DNA of 64,000 bases, taken from positions 31,136,369-31,200,368 of the forward strand of contig NC_023750.2 in assembly GCF_000499845.2 (NCBI RefSeq), read 5' to 3'. The translations under genes and the position numbers were made by a program. Below the pieces are notes generated by a model that was not told where the DNA came from, made no database searches, and saw nothing but the letters and a program-made list of their open reading frames with translations. Every line of letters begins with the position of its first letter. Within the stretch, counting starts at the first letter, position 1. Below are positions 55,575 through 64,000 of the stretch, in pieces. This DNA comes from Phaseolus vulgaris. Its lineage: Eukaryota; Streptophyta; Magnoliopsida; Fabales; Fabaceae.

Positions 55575-56470
55575 CACTTGTGCAGAAACATAAAACAAGT
55601 GCGGCTATTTCGAATTTATAAATGCGGCTTTATAGCCGCATTTGATTAACACGCACTTGTAAATCAAGAAATACAAATGCAACTATATAGCCGCATTTAT
55701 AAATACCATTTACAAGTGCGGCTATTTGTTTTAGCCGCACTTGTATATGTCAAATCATTAAAAAAAATTAAAATTTTTAAAACATAGTCAATTTTGTGTG
55801 AAGGCAACATTGATGAAGAGTCACGGGAGCACCAACAACGGCGGTGGCAACAGAAGCGGTGACGAACAAGGATGCAGCGACGGAGCAAACCAAAAAACCC
55901 ACAAGAACCCACGAAGACAATGAAAGACTACTGAGCAATGTAAGAAACCAAACAATGTAAGAAAAACGAATGCCGGCCAACGAAACTGTGCTTCGAGACC
56001 ACCAATGAAAGGAAAAAAACATATATAAGAAAAACGAAAACATCTATGCATATATTTGTGAAGATGAAGAGGAAGAAAGAGAGCTCAAGAAACTTACATT
56101 GACACAAATGGAATGCAGATGCAGCATAAGGAGACGAACTCAGAGTGCGAATGCGAAACGAAGGCAAAGACGAGAAAGAAAGTATGAAATTGTGTGTGGC
56201 GCGCTTCAAAATTTAGGGTAAAAAAAGATTTACAAATGCGGCTAAAGGTAAAATCGCATTCGTAAATCAAACCGTTTTGATTTACAAGTGCGGCTATACA
56301 AATAGCCGCATTCGTAAATCAAAACTCTTTGATTTACGAATGCGGCTATACAAATAGCAGCATTTGTAAATCAAAACAATTTCAAAAATATCACCGCGTT
56401 TTTTACGAAAGCGGGTAACGGAAAAGCCGCACTAAATAAAGAATATCATTTTCTTCTTTTTGCACTAGTG
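55575..56470. mobile_element. CACTA-type non-autonomous element, GTGCGGCTAT family
   Basis: The termini are CACTTGTGCAGAAA and, inverted, CACTAGTGCAAAAA. The 3-bp flanks are TGA and TCA (two of three). Both subterminal zones are packed with AAGTGCGGCTATA/TATAGCCGCA words in both orientations, about a dozen in all. The 900-bp element holds only a pyrimidine-rich minus-strand interior with no transposase. Confidence 0.75.
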
Positions 56471-57887
56471 TCACCTAATCAACTACATAAAAGTGACCAA
56501 TCTCATCCCAACTATTATGCAACTGTACAAGTGTTCCAAATCAAATTTCAAATATACCACTTTGTATGCCAAATCATCACCCACTTTTTTTTTCTTGAAA
56601 CCATAACACTAAACAAATCATCACCCACTTAATAACATCAAAGAAAATATAAAAGAAGCAACAACATTGATCATTTTAAAATAATCACATTAAACAAATT
56701 AAAAACTGAAGAAAGAAATTGACTTTTATAAAAAAAAAATAGTATTAAATTAAAACATGGTTTGTATGAATCACATAAAGTTGGTTTCTTAATGTAACAT
56801 TTTTACAATATAATTAATTTAGATTAAAATACTTTTTAACTACTATAAAATAAGTAAATTTTGATTATGGTTACTCTTTTAAATTATCTCATTTATTTTC
56901 CTCTAAAATCTAAAATATACACCTTGTTCTTTTCCGTCACATAACATTGGTTATTTACGTGTTTAAGGAAAGTTGGATAACCATTCTACATGACACCAAA
57001 TAAAATGTGCATGGAGTCATATCAACACGTATCTTTAGAAAAAATTAAGTACTACATGTTGTCATATCGTAATGGTATTAAACTTTGGATAAGGAAAATA
57101 TTGAAAAAATATTAAAATTTATTTATTTTACAGAAACAAAAAAAAATAAAAAAAAATAGAGAGGAAAACAGAAATATACAACGCTTTATTCTTTCTTGCT
57201 TGAAAAATTGTGTTTTATCTTCACATGTTACTAATCTCTTTTTAGAAGGCTTACGCGCCAAAGAAGTTGCATAAAAGTACATGTATAATGATTGATTGAT
57301 AAATAATGTTTATTTTCTCCCTTTAAAGAAAGTAGAAGCATGGAAGCTTTGTCGCATGACCTTAATTAGTGCCAACTAAACAGGTCATACGAGTCAAACA
57401 CCAACCTTTCCCAACTACCAATTTGTTTTCCTCGGAAATTAGGGTTGTAGGAAATTTATATTAATTTATATTTATTTTAATTTATGACTCAATCTAACCT
57501 AACTTCGTAATAGTATAGTGAGTTAAACTCATAATTAAAATAAATGAAAGTAAAAGTAAACATGTTTAATGGATAAAATTCTGAGATATTAACAAAGTTT
57601 GCAAAAAAAAAAAAAAAAGTTTAACATTTCCTCTTTACTTTCTCTTTTGTCATTAACAATTGGAAATAGGAATCCTTTGATGTTATATACACGTTTCTTT
57701 TTATTATTTAAAGAATATATATATATATATATATTTCCATGTTAAAATAGTATGATTTAAAAATATACATTCTATAACATAAATAAAATAAAAATTATAT
57801 GTATTATTTTCAAAAAACTTTTTACATTAATCCTTCATAAGAATTGCTTAACTGTTGCATTATGGGTCCCATTTAAATATTTGGGCA
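56471..57887. other. unassigned AT-rich spacer
   Basis: No gene or repeat is recognised. It contains a short TA run (57717-57734) and homopolymer A runs. Confidence 0.4.
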
Positions 57888-58255
57888 CACTACTAAAAAA
57901 TTATTAAATAGAAATCAATTTTAAAGATTAAAAATAATTAGTTGTTATATTGATTAAATTAGATACTATTTTAGATACTAAAAAAAATTGGTTTCTAAAT
58001 TAATTTCTATTATTGATAAATAGTTTCTAAATTGATATTTAATTAGCTACCAAGGTTTTAACTACCAATTATTTAGATTCTAAATTTGGTAGGAAAAATC
58101 ATGGTAGTTAATTAAATACCAATTTAGAAACTATTTATCAATAATATAAACCAATATTTGTGTAGTCTCAACAATAGTTTCTAATATAGTCAATATAACA
58201 ACTAATTATTTGTTATCTTTAAAATTGGTTTCTATTTAATAATTTTCTTGTAGTA
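57888..58255. mobile_element. 368-bp CACTA-type MITE
   Basis: It starts CACTACTAAAAAATTATT and ends inverted as TACTACAAGAAAATTATT. The inverted repeats extend about 75 bases (AAATAGAAA-CAATTTTAAAGAT in both arms) and the 3-bp target duplication GCA is perfect (57885-57887, 58256-58258). No coding capacity. Confidence 0.85.
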
Positions 58256-58460
58256 GCATTCTAGTTGAGGAAACCATAGAAAAAGAATTTTGGTTAGATA
58301 TGATAACAAAAATTAGAAAGAGATTATATAACTAAACAGAAAGGAAAAACATAGTTCCTTTGTCAATAGAACTACCTTAATCAAAGTAGAACTACCTTAA
58401 TCAAATTAGAGCTATCAACTATTTTATATTATTTATCTTTGTTTAAAACGTCATTACTAA
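58256..58460. other. spacer between two CACTA-type elements
   Basis: A short tandem phrase AGAACTACCTTAATCAAA occurs twice near 58370-58405. Nothing else is seen. Confidence 0.4.
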
Positions 58461-58479
58461 CACTACAAGAAAAAAAGGT

Positions 58480-59035
58480 TTTAATGGAGGTTATTTAGCG
58501 GAGGTTAATATAACCTTAGGAATTGATTTAACTAATGGAGGATTTTTCTAAAACCTCAACAAAATAATGGAGGTTTTTTAACCTTAGTTAAATTCCAAAG
58601 GTTTATTCTAAAACCTCAATAAAATAACAGAAGTTTTTTTAACCTTCGTTAATTTTCAAAGGTTTATTCTAAAACCTCGGCAAAATAGCAAAGATTTTTT
58701 TAACCTTCGTTAATTTTCAAAGGTTTATTTTAAAACCTTTGCAAATTAACGAAGGTTTTTTTAACCTTCGTTAATTTACAAAGGTTTATTTTAAAACCTC
58801 CACAAAGATAACAGAGATTTTTTTAACATTCGTTAATTTCTAAAGCTTATTTTAAAACTTCTGCAAAATAAGGAAGATGTTTTTAATCTTAGTTAATTTA
58901 CAAAGGTTTATTTTAAAACTTCCGCAAAATAATGGAGGTTTTCTTAACCTTAGTTAATTTTCAAAGGTTTATAACCTCTACAAAATAGCGGAGGTTTTCT
59001 TAACCTTCTTTAAGTTCCAAAAATTTATTCTTAAA
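58480..59035. repeat. left subterminal array, about 61-bp units
   Basis: Roughly eight to nine units of about 61 bases are present. Each has AACCTTCGTTAATTT, AAAGGTTTATT and AAAACCTC plus a GGAGGTTTT-like arm, in near-palindromic arrangement. This is the expected place of CACTA transposase-binding sites. Confidence 0.85.
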
Positions 59036-59590
59036 TATTTATTTTATTAAAACTAATTAATTATTTATTTTATATAGATATTTTTCTTAAAAATATACTA
59101 TAAGAAAAACTAGTATTTTTATCACTAAAATAATTATTTATGAAAAAATTAATATAATCCACATATAAATTTAATAAATAAATATTTTTTAATTGTTAAA
59201 TTTCTAAGGTTTTTCGTACAAACCTCAGTAAAAATACCTGAGGTTTTCTAAAACCTCCCTAAATACCCCTAAATAAATATAATTAATTTTTTCATCTTCC
59301 TTATACACTTTGTTTTCCACCACATACTCACGACATCTGCTGAGCCACGCTTCCATAAAAAAAACCACAAAACCCATTCTCCATCTGCTGCTCCAGAGAA
59401 GCTCCTTCCGCCTTTGCTCCACCACGGAATCGGTTCTCTACAAGGGAGCAACTCTCAACCTTCTCATTTTATCTCATCTCCATCTTTGTCTTTTCACATT
59501 CTCGTTTTCTCTCCTCGTCGTTGACGCCAAGTCATAGTCGGAGCTTCTCCTCGTCGGAAAAAACGCAACCTCCATCGTCAATGTCGTTCT

Positions 59591-59734
59591 TGCGACCTCT
59601 TCCTCAACGCATTCTCCTTTGATCCCTCCCTCCGGTCAGCAGCCATCGTCGACCTCTGCGCCGCCCGCGAACATGACCCTACCTGTGTCTCGTACTCTCA
59701 CTGTCTCCTCAATCACAAAGACTTCCTCGCCTGC
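59591..59734 (+). pseudogene. serine acetyltransferase N-terminal fragment
   Basis: Forty-eight codons read CDLFLNAFSFDPSLRSAAIV, then DLCAAREHDPTC and SYSHCLLNHKDFLAC. They end at a TAG where relatives have CQAH. This matches the N-terminal helical domain of plant serine acetyltransferases, which make O-acetylserine for cysteine synthesis. That domain binds the partner subunit in the hexamer; the catalytic left-handed beta-helix is absent. Upstream bases (59320-59590) contain serine- and histidine-rich pieces (ILSH, SLSFH) in shifted frames that may be the preceding codons. GC content is higher than the surrounding transposon. I infer transduplication by the CACTA element. Confidence 0.65.
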
Positions 59735-60206
59735 TAGGTCTAATTCCTTTATCCCCCTCAATTCTAGGGTTCTGAATGCTTCACTTCTAGGTTTTATCTA
59801 ATTCAGTTTAATTTCCATGCACATCATTATTCATTCAGAAATCATGTATATAACTTGTGGCGAAGTTAGTGTTAATGTTAATAAACTTATGGAAAATAAC
59901 AATTTATGGTTTGATAATTTACAATTTGATTTAGAATTTGTTAATGTTAATAAACTTTAGAAGGATGATTAGGAAAACCAAAAATACTCACTGACCTTAA
60001 ACTCTTCCATTCCATCAAACATTATTTCACTTTTTGGTGCAAAAGCAAACTCTAGTTTTACCAAAAAAATGTTCAAATTCAGTGAATTATGTTAGCTTTG
60101 GTCAGTTGTGTAAGTGAGACATCACGTTCAATTAATTAATTTGAATAAAAGGTGTCTAGTTAAAATCATAACTATGCAAGTGTCTAATCAAGTGTGATGC
60201 TATATA

Positions 60207-61026
60207 TGTACCGTCCTGGTAGTCGGAAGTGATGACGTGGCACCAAGCTATTGTATAGGCGTGTTGAGAGGACGCCAGGTTGGCAGAAGGAAAGGAAGTC
60301 GGGGGGCTCGTGAAGTCGCCAGTTATTAAGTTGGCGTGCTCCGATCTCCAACATACCAGAACCGGCGGTCACCGAGTTAAAGATGAAGTCGCCAGATGTA
60401 AACTCAAGCGACCAAGTGATTAGAGATCGCCGGAGCAAGCACATCGCCGAAGATGAAGGTGGTGCACATTATGAAGGCGGCCGGCGAGACCATAGGGAAG
60501 GTGTGTACGAAGGCACCCTAGCTCGCCAATCCAGTAGAGATCGCACTCCAGGACAGCTATGCACTAAGTAGTGTCAGGCATAAGTAACTTAGCCAAATGA
60601 GAGTCAGAAGCAGCGCCCAAGTCAAGGAGGCTCCAGATGATGGCACGTGTACAGCTGGATGTGAGCCACGTGTCCAGGTTTGTAACTGTCAGGAGAGAGA
60701 AAGTGTCCAGGTATATAAGGGTTTCCCAACGAACTTCTGAGGTACGCACGTTCAGATTGTCTTCTTTACGCTTGCGAGTTCTTGAGTATACTGTGAGAGA
60801 GAACTGGTTCACGGTTCCTTGAGAGTTCTTGAGTGTTATTCTTGAAGTATTTGGTGGTTCAGTCACTGACTTGGGCGTTGGAGTGCGATCGGCCGCAGCG
60901 ACGCCGCTCTGTTCTTTTGCAGGTTCTTGAGGTGGATCGTGACGAAGGACGGAGGTTGACGCGGTGCACACGTCGATCCAAGTTTGACGAGGCAAGCTTT
61001 AACGTTCTGGTCAACAGGCAGGATCA
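60207..61026 (+). mobile_element. solo LTR, family B, copy 2
   Basis: It runs TGTACCGTCCTGGTAGTCGG to CAACAGGCAGGATCA, flanked by perfect ATATA duplications (60202-60206, 61027-61031). The TATA box GTATATAAGG is near 60711. It matches copy 1 (14644-15442) in reverse complement, with differences including an insertion near 60800-60840. Confidence 0.9.
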
Positions 61027-61031
61027 ATATA

Positions 61032-62408
61032 TATACATGTTACCACGTTTGAATGATATACACGACTGATATATATGATTGTATGTGTGTGCAGTGTACC
61101 TCATCAAAGCTTCTTCCTGAAAGGGATGGAGCTAAAATGATCGGGTTTTAGATGTTGAATGTCCAAAGGGTGATGAGTGAAACTTGTCATTCGAGGGACA
61201 CCAATGTTTATCTTCATTTTTATGGTTTGTTTTCAAGCCTTCTAAATTCGATAACTTATTTTTTTTTCTCTGTTTCTTTCTTTGTTTCTTTTCTTAGTCT
61301 TCCATTGCAAACAAATGAAGTAGGTGCATCCATCATAGCCAAACATAATTTGTACTATAAAAGAAAGAAATTGACATGAGGTATTAGCCAAAATAAGGTC
61401 ATTGGAATAGAAAAAAAAGAGTAGAATTTTTTTAGCTTTAACGCTGTTCGCTGAACAACAGAGGAGTGTCCAACTTTAATTGCAAATGTGCAAGGTGAAA
61501 ATATAAAATTGGATAGTTAGGTAATAAAATATTATGTTGGAAAATTAGTGTTTTATAGAAAGGTGAAAGTACACTTTTAATTATTATTTTTTATAGAAAC
61601 ATTTTGTTTTTAAGTTTAAATAAAGTATCCGCTATGTATAAATACTGAATTTATGCTATCAATTGAGCTTGATGTTTATGCTATCACTTTGGTGCAATCG
61701 CTTCTCAATTGAGTTCAAAGCTGCAATTGTTATAAGCTTTCAGTCAAAGCTAAGTAAATTGCATAAGAAATCTGACCTTATAACTCTGGGTAGGTGCAGG
61801 TCCCTTGTTAGATTTGTGATCATTTATCAATCTTCACTTTGAAGTATCACTTTTATTATGCTACCAAAGACATGTTTCTGATTTCGTCTCTGTGAACTTT
61901 CAGCTGGCAATGGAAACATTACCACTTAAGTTGGTTAGGGCAAAGTAAGAAGATTTTTTTGTATAACTTCCGAAATATGACTTGATTTCAATTTGTGAAT
62001 AGATATCTTGCTTTACTCAGGCAATATTTTAGATATTTGGTTATTTTAAGTTTGATGTAATGTAATTCAAAATTTACGCTTCCAACATTTTAATGTGTTT
62101 TACAGAAGTATTGCATTGAAATATATCTTCATCTCTCGATCGAAACTAAACTATTCATTTTGATAAAAAATGCAAATAATTGTAAACATCACAGGTGAAT
62201 CACAAAATGGTTAGGGTTTCTGTTCCACCATGAGAAACTAAACTTTTTATTCCTCTCATTTCCTTAACCATAATAAATTTTTTTCAAATGGAGTGATTGG
62301 GGACAAGGACTGATAAAGAGCATAATGGAGTTCTCTTTTGTTGTTTGGATCTATGAACAAAAAAATTCTATTAGTAACTTTTACGAGTAGTAATAGAAAT
62401 AGTGAATA

Positions 62409-62462
<54 letters not shown>

Positions 62463-62590
62463 TATTTTATATATTGAAAAATTAATTTATCAAACATAGA
62501 TAAATAAATATAATAGATATAAATAATTGTGGTGGAAAAAGAACATGAATGCTCAAATGATAAAATTGTAAAAATCTAAATGTTTTTAGT
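61032..62590. other. interior of the CACTA-type element
   Basis: AT-rich sequence with no recognised gene. It contains a (TA)25 microsatellite at 62408-62457. Confidence 0.4.
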
Positions 62591-62940
62591 TCCAAAACCT
62601 ATGGTATTTTATGGAGGTTTTGAAACTCATGGTATTTTATGGAGGTTCTAAAACTCATGGCATTTTACAGAGGTTTTGAAACCCATGGTATTTTACGGAG
62701 GTTTTGAAACCCATGATATTTTACGCAGGTTTTGAAACCCATGATATTTTACGGAGGTTTTGAAACCCATGATATTTTACGGAGGTTTTGAAACCCATAG
62801 TATTTTATGGAGGTTTTGAAAGACTTTTCCTAGGGTTTAAAAAAATCCCGGGGAACACGTTTCCTAGGGATGATTTAGCGAGGAAAATTACAATCTTGGG
62901 TAAATGACTTAACGGAGGTTTTAACCTTTGGTAGTGTAAA
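62590..62940. repeat. right subterminal array
   Basis: About seven units of roughly 32 bases (GGAGGTTTTGAAACCCATG plus ATATTTTAC) run to 62820. Single GGAGGTTTTAACC words follow before the terminus. Confidence 0.85.
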
Positions 62941-62976
62941 AATAAACCCTCATTAAAATCATTTTTTCTTGTAGTG

Positions 62977-63440
62977 TAGTATGAAAGCAAAATATTAAGA
63001 TTCAAAAAGAGTTTTTGTGGGGTTGGGATAAAGAATGGAGAAAGATCATGTGGGTAAAGTTGGAAACATATTTGCACACCTAAATCAGTTTATAAAAGAT
63101 TTTAAATGTTTTAATAAGGCCTGCTAGGTAAATGGACATGGAGATTAGAAAAGGATGAGGATGGCTTATGGGTGCAAATTCTAAAATCGATATACCATGA
63201 CGATCTTTAATTAAAAATAAATAGAATAAATGTAAATCTTTGTGGTGGAGAGATATTAGGAAATTAAGTGGGTTTGGAGAAAGGAGAAAATGGTTTAGGA
63301 AGAATATTTTGTGTAAGGTCGGGTCAGTGTTAAGATCTTATTTTGGGATGATACTTGGATAGGAGATAAGTCTTTAAGGAAGAAATATCTAAGAATATAT
63401 AATATTTCAAAACAAAAAAGGCCTTAAAATAAGGGAGTTT
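62977..63440 (+). pseudogene. LINE reverse-transcriptase C-terminal remnant
   Basis: Codons such as RIQKEFLWGWDKEWRKIMWV and a following KWTWRLEKDEDGLWVQILKS match the region after reverse transcriptase in plant L1-type LINEs. Frame changes lead to LWWRDIRKLSGFGERRKWF and SYFGMILG-like pieces. Stops and shifts are frequent. The CACTA-type elements on both sides cut it. Confidence 0.6.
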
Positions 63441-64000
63441 CACCAAAAAAAAATTAATTTTAACAGGAGTTATATTTGACGTTACCAACAGTTTTAACTC
63501 CCGTTAAGAGCGTTATCCGCAGTTTGCTTTTTCTCTGGTAGATCAAGTGTCGCTAAGTGATTACCTGTCATTACCGACAGTTTTGAAACCCCCGCAATTC
63601 CCGACGGTTTTGAAACTCCCACTATTTCCAACGGTTTTGAAACTCCCACTATTTTTGATAATTTTTAAATCCTTGCTATTTCCAGTGGTTTGAAAATCCC
63701 TGCTATTTCCAGGTGTTTCCGAACCCTCACTATTTACAAGAACCCCTACGATTTGAAAAATAAGGATTGTCGAAAAGGGAAAACATGATGGGTTGATGAA
63801 TATTACTGATGGAGTGAGTCTATGCATCATTTGTTGCTCTACATATAAGTGCATCATTAATTTTCCCATCCATCACCATTGCCTAGAAAACGTTCATATC
63901 AAATTTCTTTGAGACTTCATTGTATCACTATTTTGAGTATGTCTATTTTAGAAAGAAATTTTTTACCACAAGTTATGCGAAGAACTCAATTTAGCTAATC
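63441..64000. mobile_element. left end of another CACTA-type element
   Basis: It starts CACCAAAAAAAAATTAATTT, a decayed CACTACAAAAA terminus. It carries about six subterminal units of CGGTTTTGAAACTCCCACTATTTCC type (63560-63740). Its right end lies beyond the window. Confidence 0.6.

Larger units (their letters stand above)
58461..62976. mobile_element. 4.5-kb CACTA-type element carrying a gene fragment
   Basis: It starts CACTACAAGAAAAAAAGG and ends CTTGTAGTG (62976), with flanks TAA and TAG. The subterminal arrays differ at the two ends but share GGAGGTTTT words. It has no transposase and carries a serine acetyltransferase fragment. A family B LTR was later inserted at 60207-61026. It lies inside a LINE remnant. 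Confidence 0.75.

Noticed and set aside
55821..56209. Hydrophobic minus-strand ORFs that look like membrane proteins
   Set aside because: Three overlapping frames are open in a pyrimidine-rich CACTA interior; none has a recognisable domain.
58480..59035. Regular near-palindromic repeats resembling an array of regulatory hairpins
   Set aside because: Position next to a CACTACAAGAAA terminus identifies them as CACTA subterminal repeats.

Overview
This window reads as plant nuclear DNA, a retrotransposon-rich and gene-poor part of a eudicot genome. A legume of the bean type is my guess from general resemblance and is unverified. Almost everything is transposable elements nested in one another. 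I see one plausible host gene (43754-44155, minus, unknown function), two host-gene fragments (a RABD1-type Rab GTPase exon, 29833-30081; a serine acetyltransferase N-terminal piece, 59591-59734) and no RNA gene.

1-11413: a minus-strand copia element (gag-protease plus 5' LTR, 161-2791) abuts a broken plus-strand copia (2792-4606). That one is cut by a Tat-like Ty3 element (D1, 4607-10436) whose gag-protease is on the minus strand and which carries an accessory coiled-coil ORF on the opposite strand. A gag-only-family LTR (10437-11413) is fused to D1's truncated LTR.

11630-24756: a pol-less Ty3 element (A, plus) holds two clean insertions, a solo LTR (14644-15442) and a near-intact 7.7-kb Ty3 chromovirus (C, 15566-23310, minus). 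Both insertions are flanked by the same 5-bp duplication, GTAGT. C has one unshifted gag-pol frame spoiled by four stop codons, and its frame runs on into the 3' LTR.

24757-35359: unassigned AT-rich DNA; a 2.9-kb hAT-like non-autonomous transposon (26837-29737); the Rab pseudogene; a CACTA-like end; a copia 3' half on the minus strand with a solo LTR in it; and a second D-type LTR. 35360-40017: a young gag-only Ty3 element with nearly identical LTRs.

40018-47830: a CACTA-like left end, a 3' remnant of another Tat-like element, AT-rich tracts, the one host gene, a solo LTR, possible Mutator-like remnants and a CACTA-like right end. 48361-54416: another pol-less gag-protease element (G). 55575-64000: four CACTA-type non-autonomous elements, each with its own subterminal repeat, one carrying the acetyltransferase fragment, plus a LINE remnant.

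How the parts work together: A, the 35360-40017 element and C share an initiator-Met-type primer site two bases from the LTR, TGAT...ATCA LTR termini and a related 3' tail. The pol-less ones therefore look like passengers of C-type enzymes. The least expected signal is a conserved antisense promoter and spliced leader next to the 3' LTR of two different Tat-like elements (5337-5883 plus; 40900-41230 minus).
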